Assembly (NCBI GenBank): GCA_002405485.1
Contig: DHLW01000029.1
Span: 2,043 to 38,135 of the forward strand
Direction: 5' to 3'
Source of the DNA: Phycisphaerales bacterium UBA4658
GTDB lineage: Bacteria; Planctomycetota; Phycisphaerae; Phycisphaerales; UBA1924
DNA: 36,093 bases
In this document: piece after piece, positions 15,815 to 24,871 of the stretch
Layout of the letters: the number at the start of each line of letters is the position of its first letter
Numbering within the stretch: position 1 is the stretch's first letter
The notes under the pieces: model-generated
What the model saw: only the letters and a program-made list of their open reading frames with translations
Database searches by the model: none
What the model was told of the DNA's origin: nothing
Made by a program: the position numbers and the translations under genes

Positions 15815-17695
15815 GTGAGCAGCGAAAGACCGCAAAGTGGACTCGGATCGAGGGTGCTCGGTCGGGGAGAATCCCTGGTCGCAGGGGCGGGCCTTGGCGC
15901 CGCGCTGGTGCTGCTTGCCGGAGTCGGCGGCGCCGGGCTGTGGACGCTGCACACGAATGCGGAAGCTCGGCGTGAAGGGCGTGAGCAGATGCTGCGCGCA
16001 TCGGCGATGCTGCTCTCAGCCAGTGCCGAGACGCTCGTGGCGGACAACGAACTCGGGACGCTTCGGACGCTGGTGGCGGGCACGACGGTGACACAGGGCC
16101 TGCGATCGACGCGGATCGCGCTCCCGGAGCCGCAGTCGACGATCGTGGCGGAGGCGAGCCCGGAGGACATCAGCGAGTATCAGCCGCTCCCGGATCGATG
16201 GCCGGGCAGGGCGGACGTGACGGAGCTGGAGGTCACGCGGACGAGCGACGGACGGCTACGAGCGGCTGCGCCAGTGAGAATCGCGGGGCGTGGGGAACTG
16301 GTTCTGGAGATGGAAGACGGCGAGCCGGTGACCATGCTGGCGGACTGGCGGATGCAGACGGGGATCGGCGCCATCGGCGCGGCGGCGCTGGTGGCGTTGA
16401 TGGCGTTCTATCGCACGGTCCGGGGGCGGCTGCGGGGTCTTGGCGCGATCAGCGAGTCGCTGGCCGCGGCGGGGACCGGGGAGCGCGATCCCGGGGTGCT
16501 GTCGGTCAGCGACGACTTCGGGGCCGAGGCACGGGCGTTCAATGAGCTTGTACGCGAGCGTGCGGCGCTTCGCGACGGGGCTGCGCTGCAGCGGGTGGAA
16601 CAGACCATCGCGGGACGTCGCGGCCATGACGGGGAGCTCGGGAGCGTGTGCGACGCGCTGTGGCAGGGCCTTGTGCTTCTGGATGAGCAGATGAAGGTCC
16701 GGTACTCGAACGGAGCCGCGGCGGTGTTCCTGCGGAGCAAGCGCGACGAGATGATCGGCAAGCACGTCGAGTGCTTCCTGACAGATGTGAAAGCGCGGGA
16801 GGCGGTGCGGACGGTGGCGGGGGCGAGCGGCTCGGCCTCAAGCGGCGCCGCACAGCGCGGCCGGATGATGGTGGAGATCGAGCGGGAGGGAGACGGCGGG
16901 CTGCATGCGCGGAGCGTGCTGCGGCTGAGCATCCGACCGATGCGCCGCGAAGACCATGCCTCAGCGCTGATCGTCATCGAGGATGTGACGCAGCAGCGCG
17001 TGGCGGAGGAATCCCGGCACGGCTTCGTCGCCAGCGCGACGCACGAGCTGCGCACGCCGCTGACGAACATCCGGCTGTACGTCGACGAGCTGCTCGAAGA
17101 TCCCGAGCAGGACGTGAACAAGCGGACGACGGCGATGAACGTGATCAGCCAGGAAGCACGCCGACTGGAGCGGATGGTCAGCGACATGCTGAGCGTGGCG
17201 CAGATCGAATCGGGCATCATGAAGATCAACAGGGGAGACGTTCGGCTGGAGCCGATCTTCATGGAGCTGCGGGCCGACTTTGCCGAGCAGGCGCGGCAGA
17301 AGGACATCCGGTTGAAGTTCGACCTTCCGCCGAAGTGGCCCATGATCGATGGCGATCGGGACAAGATCGTGATGGCGCTGCACAATCTGGTGGGCAACGC
17401 GATCAAGTACACGCCCGCCGGCGGGGAGGTGACGGTGCGCGTGGGTGGAGAGGGGAACGAGCTGAGCGTGGCGGTGATCGACACCGGGATCGGGATCAAG
17501 GACGAGGAGCAGCCGCTGGTGTTCGAGAGGTTCTACAGGGCAAGGGACACCCGCATCGAGAAGGTCACGGGCACCGGTCTTGGACTGTCGATCGCCCGCG
17601 AGGTCGTGCGTCTGCATGGTGGGGAGATCACCCTGCAATCGCAACTGGACAAGGGGAGCACGTTCACGATGACCCTGCCGGCGAAAGCGGCATGA
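15815..17695 (+). CDS. membrane sensor histidine kinase
   Basis: The kinase would autophosphorylate a histidine on signal and pass the phosphate to a receiver. Domains in the 626-residue product: membrane helix 22-44; extracytoplasmic region about 45-182; second helix about 183-199; HAMP-like linker to about 255; PAS-like domain about 281-395; HisKA with SATHELRTPLTNIRLYVDEL (His410); and a HATPase domain with N box HNLVGNAIKYTPAGG, DTGIGI and GTGLGLSIAREVVRLHGGEI. The layout resembles PhoR/ResE-type kinases. The GTG at 15815 was chosen because GGAGG lies ten bases upstream. An ATG at 15767 would add 16 residues and lacks such a site. No response regulator gene follows directly. The nearest receiver gene is at 30049-30465, beyond the pilus-like operon, and a pairing with it is only a guess. 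Confidence 0.9.
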   Translation: MSSERPQSGLGSRVLGRGESLVAGAGLGAALVLLAGVGGAGLWTLHTNAEARREGREQMLRASAMLLSASAETLVADNELGTLRTLVAGTTVTQGLRSTRIALPEPQSTIVAEASPEDISEYQPLPDRWPGRADVTELEVTRTSDGRLRAAAPVRIAGRGELVLEMEDGEPVTMLADWRMQTGIGAIGAAALVALMAFYRTVRGRLRGLGAISESLAAAGTGERDPGVLSVSDDFGAEARAFNELVRERAALRDGAALQRVEQTIAGRRGHDGELGSVCDALWQGLVLLDEQMKVRYSNGAAAVFLRSKRDEMIGKHVECFLTDVKAREAVRTVAGASGSASSGAAQRGRMMVEIEREGDGGLHARSVLRLSIRPMRREDHASALIVIEDVTQQRVAEESRHGFVASATHELRTPLTNIRLYVDELLEDPEQDVNKRTTAMNVISQEARRLERMVSDMLSVAQIESGIMKINRGDVRLEPIFMELRADFAEQARQKDIRLKFDLPPKWPMIDGDRDKIVMALHNLVGNAIKYTPAGGEVTVRVGGEGNELSVAVIDTGIGIKDEEQPLVFERFYRARDTRIEKVTGTGLGLSIAREVVRLHGGEITLQSQLDKGSTFTMTLPAKAA

Positions 17696-17812
17696 CCTCA
17701 TGGGCCACGGGGAGCGTGGCGGCCTCGCAGGGAAGCGTGCAGGAGCGTGCACGTCGGCATGATCGAGTGACCAGGTGATACAGGCAGGTCGGGCAACCCA
17801 GAGCGCACGGAC

Positions 17813-18148
17813 ATGGAGATCCTGGAACAACGACAAGGCGCGGTGACGGTCGTGAAGCCGCGTGGTCCGCTGGTCGGGACCGACGCCGACCGCTTCAAGG
17901 ACAAGCTCACGGAGGTGATCGACCGGAGTCTGGGCCGGTTGGTGGTGGACGCGACGGAGGTGGCGTTCGTGGACAGCCGCGGGCTGGAGGTGCTGAAGGA
18001 AGCGACGGAGGATCTTTCGCGGAGCGGTCAGGCGCTGCGGGTGTGCGGGGCGAACGAGACGCTGCGCGAGGTGCTGGATCTGACGGGCCTTGCGGGCATG
18101 TTCGAGCAGTATCAGGACGTGATGTCGGGAGTGCGGAGTTTCCTGTGA
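17813..18148 (+). CDS. STAS-domain protein, anti-sigma-antagonist type
   Basis: This 111-residue protein is a single STAS domain like SpoIIAA/RsbV: MEILEQRQGAVTVVKPRGPL, VVDATEVAFVDSRGLEVLKE, then GLAGMFEQYQDV. The serine in VDSRGLEVL (about residue 55) sits where SpoIIAA-type proteins are phosphorylated by a partner-switch kinase. No RsbW-type kinase is nearby. It lies 117 bases after the histidine kinase, and its stop overlaps the GTG start of the PilB-like ATPase (GTGA at 18145-18148), so it is translationally tied to the pilus operon. It may act in signalling to that machine rather than on a sigma factor. Confidence 0.9.
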   Translation: MEILEQRQGAVTVVKPRGPLVGTDADRFKDKLTEVIDRSLGRLVVDATEVAFVDSRGLEVLKEATEDLSRSGQALRVCGANETLREVLDLTGLAGMFEQYQDVMSGVRSFL

Positions 18149-19986
18149 GCGATCCGGGCGAGACCAACTCTGCCGGCACGACTCCGCCGACGGCGGGAGC
18201 CGGAGCGTCGCGCGAAGGCCCGCCGCGATCGGGCGCCGGGGGGAGCAAGCGGCTGCGCGTGGGCGAGGCGCTTGTGGCGCAGGGCGCGATCACGCGGGAA
18301 CAGCTCGACAAGGCGTTGAAGGATCAGCGGCAGGCGGGGCGGATGCTCGGCGAGATGCTCGTGGATCAGGGGGTGATCACCGCGACGACGCTGGTTCGGG
18401 CGCTGGCGCAGACGCTTGGCGTGCCGGGGTGCACGGTTCGTCACGGGCTGGTGGACCCGGCGCTACTGAAGGTGCTTGGTCCGGACGAGGCGACCCGGCT
18501 GAAGGTGATCCCGCTGTTCAAGGTGCATGACACCCTGACGGTGGCGATGGCCGAGCCGCAGAGTCTGCCGACGATCGATCGCATTCGGCAGCTCACCGGT
18601 CTGAAGATCCGTCCGGTGCTGGCGATCGAGAGCAACATCGTCGAGTACATCAAGAAGTACTCGGGCGAGAACGTGGATGTGGACGCGTTCCTGACGCAGC
18701 TTGCCGAGCAGGATGTGGAGGTCGTCGAACGCGAGAGCGTGGACGACGGCCCCGCGGCGGACATCGACAAGATGGTTGCGGGGAGCCCGATCATCAACCT
18801 GGTGAACGTCGCGCTGCTGACGGCGGTGAAGGAGAAGGCGAGCGACATCCACATCGAGCCGGACAAGAAGGGAACGCGGGTGCGGTACCGCAAGGACGGG
18901 GTGCTCCGAGACCTGATGCGGCCGCCCAGCGGCATGCACTCGGCGATCGTGTCGCGTGTGAAGGTGATCGGCAAGATGGACATCGCGGAGAAGCGCCTGC
19001 CGCAGGGCGGCCGGGTGCGGATCGTGGCCGACGGGGCCGAGGTGGACCTGCGCGTGTCGAGCATGCCGACGCTGCTTGGCGAGAAGATCGTGGTGCGGAT
19101 CCTGGACAAGCGGAATCTCCGGGTGCGGCTGGAGGACCTGGGCTTCCGGATCGAGGCGATGCAGGCGTTCAAGCGAATCCTCGAGTGCGAGCATGGTCTT
19201 GCGCTGGTGACGGGGCCGACGGGCTCGGGCAAGACCACGACGCTGTACTCGGCGCTGGACCTGCTGCGATCACCGGAGACGAACATCCTGACCGTCGAGG
19301 ATCCCGTGGAGTATCAGCTTGATCTGGTGAATCAGATCCAGGTGAGCGAGCAGATCGGGCTGAGCTTCGCGCGGGCGCTTCGGGAGATTCTGCGGCAGGA
19401 CCCGGACATCATCATGGTCGGCGAGATCCGCGACCAGGAGACCGCGCGGGTCGCCGTGCAGGCCGCGCTCACCGGGCACCTCGTGCTCGCGACACTGCAC
19501 ACCAACGACGCACCGGGTTCGGTGGCGCGGCTGATGGACATGGGCATCGAGCCATACTTGCTGTCCAGCGCGATCAACGGAGCGGTGGCGCAGCGGCTGG
19601 CCCGCACGCTCTGTCCGAGCTGCGCCACAAAGTACTTCCCGACGGAGCAGGTTCTTGAGGATGCCGGCCTGAGCGAGCACGCCGGCCGCCCGTTCCGAAA
19701 GGGCGCCGGATGTCGGCAGTGCCACGACTCGGGCTTTCGCGGGCGATGCGGGGTGTACGAGGTGATGGAGGTGACGCCGCAGCTCCGCCGCATGATCCAC
19801 CACGGCTCGGCGACGCACGAGCTGCGTGAGCAGCTCACGCGGAGCGGTGCGCTGACGCTGAGGCAGGAAGGGGTGCTGCTGGCCCTGGAGGGCAAGACAT
19901 CGCTCGAGGAAGTGCTTCGCGTCACGCAGAACGACAGCGAGGCGGACGCGCCGCTGCCCGGGGCCGGGCGGAAGGAGGCGGCATGA
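18145..19986 (+). CDS. PilB/GspE-family assembly ATPase
   Basis: This hexameric cytoplasmic ATPase powers pseudopilus or pilus extension. The 613-residue product has an MshEN/GspE_N domain (about 36-170), N2-type region to about 345, Walker A GPTGSGKTT (357-365), Asp box (TVEDPVEYQ), Walker B DIIMVGEIRD (421-430), His box TGHLVLATLHTND, and a CxxC...CxxC zinc site (490-493 and 523-526). Residues 38-61 match the first MshEN cyclic-di-GMP motif including R38 and Q61. Residues 67-90 match the second except that its Arg and Gln are Met67 and Thr90. The first 35 residues are Gly/Pro-rich. The GTG start at 18145 overlaps the STAS stop and has GGAG seven bases upstream. The pilC-like gene follows with an ATGA overlap. 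Confidence 0.95.
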   Translation: MSDPGETNSAGTTPPTAGAGASREGPPRSGAGGSKRLRVGEALVAQGAITREQLDKALKDQRQAGRMLGEMLVDQGVITATTLVRALAQTLGVPGCTVRHGLVDPALLKVLGPDEATRLKVIPLFKVHDTLTVAMAEPQSLPTIDRIRQLTGLKIRPVLAIESNIVEYIKKYSGENVDVDAFLTQLAEQDVEVVERESVDDGPAADIDKMVAGSPIINLVNVALLTAVKEKASDIHIEPDKKGTRVRYRKDGVLRDLMRPPSGMHSAIVSRVKVIGKMDIAEKRLPQGGRVRIVADGAEVDLRVSSMPTLLGEKIVVRILDKRNLRVRLEDLGFRIEAMQAFKRILECEHGLALVTGPTGSGKTTTLYSALDLLRSPETNILTVEDPVEYQLDLVNQIQVSEQIGLSFARALREILRQDPDIIMVGEIRDQETARVAVQAALTGHLVLATLHTNDAPGSVARLMDMGIEPYLLSSAINGAVAQRLARTLCPSCATKYFPTEQVLEDAGLSEHAGRPFRKGAGCRQCHDSGFRGRCGVYEVMEVTPQLRRMIHHGSATHELREQLTRSGALTLRQEGVLLALEGKTSLEEVLRVTQNDSEADAPLPGAGRKEAA

Positions 19987-21230
19987 AGCTCGCGTATCGG
20001 GCGTATGACCGGTCGGGACGCCTCGTGAACGACTCCATCGACGCCGAGAGCGCGGCGCAGGCCACCGAGCTGCTGCGCCGGCAGGGGCTGTTCGTGTCTG
20101 AGATCGCCGAACCCCGCGGCGCGACAGCAGGCGGCTCGGGCGGATCATCCAGGCATGCCTTCGCGCGACGGGCCGGTGGTCGCTCGGGTCGGCTGAGGGA
20201 CATGTCGAGCTTCGTGCGGCAGCTCTCGATCCTGGTCTCGACGGGCACGCCGATGGTGGATGCGATCGCGTCGCTGGAAGCGCAGATCGGCCCCGGCCCC
20301 TGGAAGTCCGCCGTCGCGGACATCCGGCTGAAGCTCGAACAGGGATCGTCGCTGTCGGCGGCACTTGAGCATCACCCGAGCTACTTCGACGCGGTGGCTC
20401 GGAGCCTGATCGCGGCGGGTGAGAGCGGCGGTCAGCTCGACGCCATGCTGCGGCGACTGGCGACGCTCACTCGGCAGCAGTCCAAGACCAGGGCGATGAT
20501 CCTTGGCGCGATGGTCTATCCGACGCTGCTGATCAGCGTGGCGGGCGCGGTGCTGCTGACGATGCTGCTGTTCGTGCTGCCTCGGTTCGAGGGTCTATTT
20601 CAGAACCTCGGTTCGCCGCTGCCGCCGACGACCCAACTGCTCATGGATCTCAGCCACCTGCTTCGGAACGACTGGTACTTTGCGCTGGGTCTTGTGGTCG
20701 CGGTGATCGCAGGGGCCAGGTCGTGGCTCGGCAGCGAGCGGGGCAGAGCGGCCTCGGGAACCGTGCTGCTGAAGCTGCCCAAGTTCGGGAAGATCGTGCG
20801 CTCGTTCCTGACGGCGCGGGTGCTCCGCGTGCTGGGGGTGCTTGTGGAGGCAAAGGTTCCTCTGCTTGAGGCCCTGACGCTCACAAGGCAGGCCGCCGGG
20901 CACCGGGCCTACGCGGAGCTGCTGGAGCGCGTGGAGCAGCGAGTGACCAAAGGCGAGAGCGTGTCCGCGACGCTCGACAACACCCCGCTGATCGACCGAA
21001 ACATCGTGGAGGCGATCCGCTCAGGAGAGCGTTCGGGAGCGATGGGAGCGGTGCTGCTGAGTCTTTCCGACTTCCTGGACGAGGACAATGAGGTGATCCT
21101 GAAGTCGCTGTCCTCGGTGATCGAGCCGCTGATCCTGATCGTACTTGGGGTCGTGATCGGCTTTGTCGCTGTCAGCATGTTCTTGCCGCTGTTCGATCTG
21201 GCGTCGACCACGGGTGGAGGCGCCGCATGA
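19983..21230 (+). CDS. PilC/GspF-family inner-membrane platform protein
   Basis: This 415-residue inner-membrane protein couples the assembly ATPase to pseudopilin polymerisation. Two T2SSF domains are present: about 77-200, with FVRQLSILVSTGTPMVDAI and ESGGQLDAMLRRLA; and about 275-403, with FLTARVLRVLGVLVEAKVPL and SGERSGAMGAVLLSLSDFLD. Membrane helices lie at about 180-200, 231-245 and 382-404. The N-terminal 60 residues start KLAYRAYDRSGRLVND, as in GspF. Start overlaps the ATPase stop (ATGA) and its own stop overlaps the next gene the same way. Confidence 0.95.
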   Translation: MKLAYRAYDRSGRLVNDSIDAESAAQATELLRRQGLFVSEIAEPRGATAGGSGGSSRHAFARRAGGRSGRLRDMSSFVRQLSILVSTGTPMVDAIASLEAQIGPGPWKSAVADIRLKLEQGSSLSAALEHHPSYFDAVARSLIAAGESGGQLDAMLRRLATLTRQQSKTRAMILGAMVYPTLLISVAGAVLLTMLLFVLPRFEGLFQNLGSPLPPTTQLLMDLSHLLRNDWYFALGLVVAVIAGARSWLGSERGRAASGTVLLKLPKFGKIVRSFLTARVLRVLGVLVEAKVPLLEALTLTRQAAGHRAYAELLERVEQRVTKGESVSATLDNTPLIDRNIVEAIRSGERSGAMGAVLLSLSDFLDEDNEVILKSLSSVIEPLILIVLGVVIGFVAVSMFLPLFDLASTTGGGAA

Positions 21231-22315
21231 TTCATCGCCGAGCGAAGATGAGTCCGATCGGTCTGGACGTGGGCTCGACCCGCGTCAAGGCGGTGCAGGT
21301 GCAGCTTGGCGCCACCGGTCCGAGGGTCTATCGCGTCGCGTCATTGCCCCGTCTGAAGTGCGGCCAGCCGCTGGAGGCGGGAGAATGTGTGCGACTGTCA
21401 GAAGTGCTGCGTCGCAAGGGCTTTGCCGGGGACCGCGTGGTGACGTGTGTTCCCCGCGGACAACTGCTGTCCAACGTGATGGAGCTTCCTCCGGCATCGA
21501 GCGGCGCGCCGCTGGACCAGATCGCCCGGCAGGAACTCGCGCGAGCGAGCAAGTGCGAACCAACGGGGATCGAACTGGCATGGTGGGCTCTACCCGGGGG
21601 CGCTCGAGCCGCGGAAGGCACGCACGCGATGGCCGTCGGTTGCCGGCACGAGGACGCGTTGGCACTGATCGACGTGCTGGCCGCGGCGGATCTGGACGTG
21701 ACGGTGCTTGATGCGCCGATGACAGCGCTCGCGAGGGCGACGGCGCCGATGCTGGGTGATCCTGCCGAGCTCGCCGGCATCCTCGACATCGGGCACTCGG
21801 CGGCGGCGCTCATCATCACGCTTGGACGGACGGTGGTCTACGAGCGCGAGCTGAGCGAATCGGGAGTCGGCCGGCTCCTGGCAAGCGTGACGGCGCGGCT
21901 TGGGATCGCATCCGACGACGCGGAGGTGCTGCTGCGCGGCGTGGGCTGCCTTGAAGTCGGGCGGGAGCCGGATCAGCCGTCGCGGCGACGGAGTGATCTT
22001 GACGACGTGAACGCGGACATCTCCGCGATGACCAGGAGCCACGCCGACGCGCTCGCCGCGGAGGTGCGGCTCTCCGCCGCGTACGCCATGCGTCGCTTCG
22101 ATGCCGCCATGTCGCGGATGCTCTTGACGGGCGCCGGCGCCGCCCTTCCCGGAGTCGCGGAGCACCTCGGGCCACAGACGGGGGTGCTCTGCAGAGTGGT
22201 GCGCCTCAGCGACGTGTGCGGCGCGGACAGCGCTGCCTCAGCAGATGACGCCGGCCCGGAGCACGTGCTTGCGCTCGGTCTTGCGCTGCACCTGGACAAG
22301 GAGCCGGCGGCATGA
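21227..22315 (+). CDS. PilM-like actin-fold ATPase of the pilus operon
   Basis: PilM is a cytoplasmic actin-like protein that binds the PilN N-terminus and links the inner-membrane complex to the motor. The 362-residue product starts with the phosphate-1 loop IGLDVGSTRVKAVQV (about 11-25), has VTCVPRGQLLSNVMELPP where PilM has its VxxxIPxxxxxxR-like strand, a second glycine loop ILDIGHSAAALII (185-197), and MLLTGAGAALPGV near the C-terminus. GspL-type cytoplasmic domain is a less likely alternative, since a separate PilN-like gene follows. ATG 21227 was chosen because it overlaps the pilC stop and has GGTGGAGG upstream; Met8 (21248) is possible. Confidence 0.88.
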   Translation: MIHRRAKMSPIGLDVGSTRVKAVQVQLGATGPRVYRVASLPRLKCGQPLEAGECVRLSEVLRRKGFAGDRVVTCVPRGQLLSNVMELPPASSGAPLDQIARQELARASKCEPTGIELAWWALPGGARAAEGTHAMAVGCRHEDALALIDVLAAADLDVTVLDAPMTALARATAPMLGDPAELAGILDIGHSAAALIITLGRTVVYERELSESGVGRLLASVTARLGIASDDAEVLLRGVGCLEVGREPDQPSRRRSDLDDVNADISAMTRSHADALAAEVRLSAAYAMRRFDAAMSRMLLTGAGAALPGVAEHLGPQTGVLCRVVRLSDVCGADSAASADDAGPEHVLALGLALHLDKEPAA

Positions 22316-22983
22316 GCGCCGTGAACCTCATCCCACGGCGTGTCCGTGAGCGGCAGGTCCGCACCAGGCGTCGCCGCACGTGGAAGCGCGGGCTGACCGC
22401 CTATGCCGTGCTGGTCACGGGACTTGCGCTCATCGGTCAGTTGCCCGGCGAATCGCTCGGTGCTGACCGGACCGATGCGATCAAGGAGCGGGCGCAGCGC
22501 CGACTCGACGCCGCGACCCGCGCTCGCGAGCAGGTCGATGCCCTGCTCAAGGACGCACGCGGTCGGGTTGAGACGGCACGCGTGATCGGCAACCATCCGG
22601 ACTGGTCGATCATTCTGAAGATGCTCACGACCAGCCGAATCGGGGACTCGCCCGAGGACGTGGACGCGGTCCTGCACAGCGTGGAGATCGCTCCGGTCGC
22701 TCCCGAACCGCCGGCCAAGCCGGGGTCGGGCGCGGAGAAGCCGGCGGAGCGCAGGTCGGCGGTGGAGCGGTACGTCATCCGTGTCGTCGGCTACGCACCG
22801 ACACCCGCCCGGGTGTACGAGTACGTCCTTCGGCTGGAGCGGCTCGGGGTGTTCGACTCCGTGGCCGCGCGAGACACCCGCTCCGAACGGGTGGGCGAGG
22901 CGCTCACGACGCGCTTCGAGCTGGAGCTGGCGATCTCGGGGACGGCTCACGGCGCGGCCCGGAAGACGGGAGATCGTCCATGA
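22312..22983 (+). CDS. PilN-like inner-membrane assembly protein
   Basis: This 223-residue protein starts MSAVNLIPRR, the NLIP signature by which PilN docks on PilM. One membrane helix follows at about 27-44. Residues 50-110 are probably a coiled coil, and the C-terminal part (about 140-210) fits the ferredoxin-like fold of PilN, interrupted by a Pro/Ala/Glu linker near 125-140. It starts on the ATGA overlapping the pilM-like stop. Order after pilM and before a PilO-like gene supports the call. Sequence similarity alone is modest. Confidence 0.85.
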   Translation: MSAVNLIPRRVRERQVRTRRRRTWKRGLTAYAVLVTGLALIGQLPGESLGADRTDAIKERAQRRLDAATRAREQVDALLKDARGRVETARVIGNHPDWSIILKMLTTSRIGDSPEDVDAVLHSVEIAPVAPEPPAKPGSGAEKPAERRSAVERYVIRVVGYAPTPARVYEYVLRLERLGVFDSVAARDTRSERVGEALTTRFELELAISGTAHGAARKTGDRP

Positions 22984-23579
22984 ACCTCAGACTTCCTTCG
23001 CCGCACTCCCCGACGTTCCGCGTCGATGCTGCGGGCGTCGCCATGGCTCTGACGCTCACGTGCGCATGCGCGGCGGCCTTGTGCTGGCCGATGGTCCTGG
23101 CTCGCGGAGGCACGGAGTCCGGCCCGGACATTGCCCTCGCCCTGGAATCCCAGGCCCGCGCCGAGGAAGCCATGCTCCGGCAAAGCCGGGAAGCGCTGGA
23201 GTCGCTGCAGGAACGTGCAGCGCAGTCGGTGACGCTGCAACCAGCCGGGCAGATCAACAGCCGGCTTGTCGCGATCGCGGAGATCGCCGATCGGTGCGGG
23301 GTGACAGTCACGCTGCTCACCCCGCAGAAGCCCCGACCACACGCCAAGGCCGTCGTCATCCCGATCAAAGTCGGGGGCACGGGCAACTACCTCGGGATCA
23401 CCCGGTTCGTCGGCGCCCTGCACGACTCACTCCGCGACACGGCGGTGGTGTCGATGACGCTCGGCGGACAGGGGCCGGACCGGACTCAGCCGGCGTCGTA
23501 CACGCTTGACCTTGCCTGGTATGCGGCCCCTGCCGGCTCTGCGGGCAAACCGAGCGTTTCGAATCGCTCCGCGCCTTGA
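22980..23579 (+). CDS. PilO-like inner-membrane assembly protein
   Basis: This 199-residue protein has one N-terminal membrane helix (about 19-40), a coiled-coil stretch (about 52-80), and a C-terminal alpha-beta domain from about 90 to 185 (RLVAIAEIADRCGVTVTLLT and TRFVGALHDSLRDTAVVSM). This topology and the place after the PilN-like gene indicate PilO, which pairs with PilN in the periplasm. Family motifs are weak, so the call leans on context. It overlaps the previous gene by four bases. Confidence 0.78.
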   Translation: MNLRLPSPHSPTFRVDAAGVAMALTLTCACAAALCWPMVLARGGTESGPDIALALESQARAEEAMLRQSREALESLQERAAQSVTLQPAGQINSRLVAIAEIADRCGVTVTLLTPQKPRPHAKAVVIPIKVGGTGNYLGITRFVGALHDSLRDTAVVSMTLGGQGPDRTQPASYTLDLAWYAAPAGSAGKPSVSNRSAP

Positions 23580-23610
23580 CATTCGCCCGCTCGAATCGCC
23601 CAATGTGGGC

Positions 23611-24201
23611 ATGAGTCTCTCAACCAAGCACAAGGTCGCGATCGGGCTCGTGGCCATGGCGGCGGGCGCGATCGTGGTGGACCGGTTCGTGATCGGGTAT
23701 GCCGCGGACCCGCTTGTCCTCGATGAATCCGACCTCCTGGCGGCGAGCTCCAGCGTCAAGGGCCAGGTCGCCGCACGCACGGGCCAGGGCGAAGCGCTGT
23801 CGCTGGCCGACCGGATCAATGCCTTTGCGTCGAGCGTGAGAGAACTCGACCAGGTGCACGCGGAGGCCATGGTGGTTCCCGCAGCGTGGACCCCCGTCCA
23901 CTCACGGCCTGAGATCAGGTCCGAGAACGGTTCCGAGGCGCCGGTCGCTTCGCCGCCATCGCTGCGGCTGACACTCGTGGTCCGCGATGCCTCGGGCGTT
24001 CCGACGGCGGCGGTGATCAACGGCGAGCGCGTCCGGCCGGGAGACGCCATCGCGGGGTGCACGCTCCTCCGGATCGAGCAGGGCATTGGCCTGGGAACCC
24101 GGGCGATCTTCTCCTGGCTCGGGGGCGAGCTCGCCGTGCCCATGGAGTCCGGCCAGGGCCGTCCGATCGTGGTCTTTGCGAGCCCGGATTCTCGGTCCTG
24201 A
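23611..24201 (+). CDS. GspC/PilP-like protein with one membrane helix
   Basis: This 196-residue protein has an N-terminal membrane helix (about 9-25), a variable region, and a C-terminal beta domain (about 118-185) with RLTLVVRDASGVPTAAVING, ERVRPGDAI and AVPM. This resembles the homology region of GspC and PilP, which bridges the inner-membrane complex and the secretin. No lipobox is seen, so it is closer to GspC in topology. The start is chosen at 23611 (MSLSTKHKVAIG), 31 bases after the pilO-like stop; an upstream ATG at 23506 would overlap. The presence of this protein suggests that a secretin exists elsewhere in the genome. Confidence 0.72.
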   Translation: MSLSTKHKVAIGLVAMAAGAIVVDRFVIGYAADPLVLDESDLLAASSSVKGQVAARTGQGEALSLADRINAFASSVRELDQVHAEAMVVPAAWTPVHSRPEIRSENGSEAPVASPPSLRLTLVVRDASGVPTAAVINGERVRPGDAIAGCTLLRIEQGIGLGTRAIFSWLGGELAVPMESGQGRPIVVFASPDSRS

Positions 24202-24345
24202 CAACGCGGCCTCTTGCGAGAAAAACCTCGATCTCGAGATGTTCACACTGGGCATACTGAAGCGACCAGGGCGTTGGATCGATAGCGACCACGCGTTCGG
24301 TTCGTTCGCCGAACGCCAAGACCGATCCGTTCGCAGGAGTGTCGC

Positions 24346-24831
24346 ATGCTTGCCCTCAGCCGTTCCCGTCGCAGCGCTTTCAGCTTGATCGAGCTGGTCA
24401 TCGTGGTCGTGATCATCGGGATCATCGCGGCGATCGCGATTCCCCGGATGAGCCGCGGCGCCACCGGCGCCAACGAGAGCACGCTCTCGGGCAACCTCGC
24501 GGTGCTCCGCAAGGCGATCGATCTGTATGCCAGCGAGCACAACGGGGCCTTCCCCGCCGCCGCCGACCTCGCCACCAAGCTCACCAGCAGGACCGACATC
24601 GACGGCACCGTCGGCACCACCGCCGGCACCCACATCTACGGCCCCTATCTGCGTTCGATTCCCGTGATGAACGTCGGACCGGCCGCCGGCCGCACGAACA
24701 CGATCACCGCCGGTACGACACCGGACGGCACCGCGGGCGGGTGGATGTACGACGCCACCACAGGCCAGATCTGGGCGAACGTGGCCGACAGCCAGACCGA
24801 TACGGCGGGCAAGAAGTTCAACTCCTACTGA
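24346..24831 (+). CDS. GspG-like major pseudopilin
   Basis: This 161-residue protein has a class III signal: SRRSA / FSLIELVIVVVIIGIIAAIA, with Ala11 at -1, Phe12 at +1 and Glu16 at +5. The helix is followed by IPRMSRGATGANESTLSGN and LAVLRKAIDLYASEHNGAFP, the normal GspG start of the globular domain. The C-terminal part (GGWMYDATTGQIWANV) resembles the calcium-loop end of GspG-type pseudopilins. As the first and most GspG-like pseudopilin it should form the main filament. It is preceded by 144 non-coding bases and AGGAG seven bases before the ATG, so it may be translated more strongly than the assembly genes. The -1 Ala instead of Gly is unusual outside planctomycetes. Confidence 0.92.
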   Translation: MLALSRSRRSAFSLIELVIVVVIIGIIAAIAIPRMSRGATGANESTLSGNLAVLRKAIDLYASEHNGAFPAAADLATKLTSRTDIDGTVGTTAGTHIYGPYLRSIPVMNVGPAAGRTNTITAGTTPDGTAGGWMYDATTGQIWANVADSQTDTAGKKFNSY

Positions 24832-24871
24832 CCCCGTCGCTCCCCGCTTCTCACGCTCACCTTCGCGGAGC

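Noticed and set aside
17692..17778. 28-codon open frame after the histidine kinase, starting on ATGA
   Set aside because: Too short and without recognisable features. It could be translated through coupling, but nothing supports a function.
24231..24240. ATCTCGAGAT palindrome upstream of the GspG-like gene
   Set aside because: Only 10 bp and no accompanying promoter boxes that I can defend; too weak to list as an operator.
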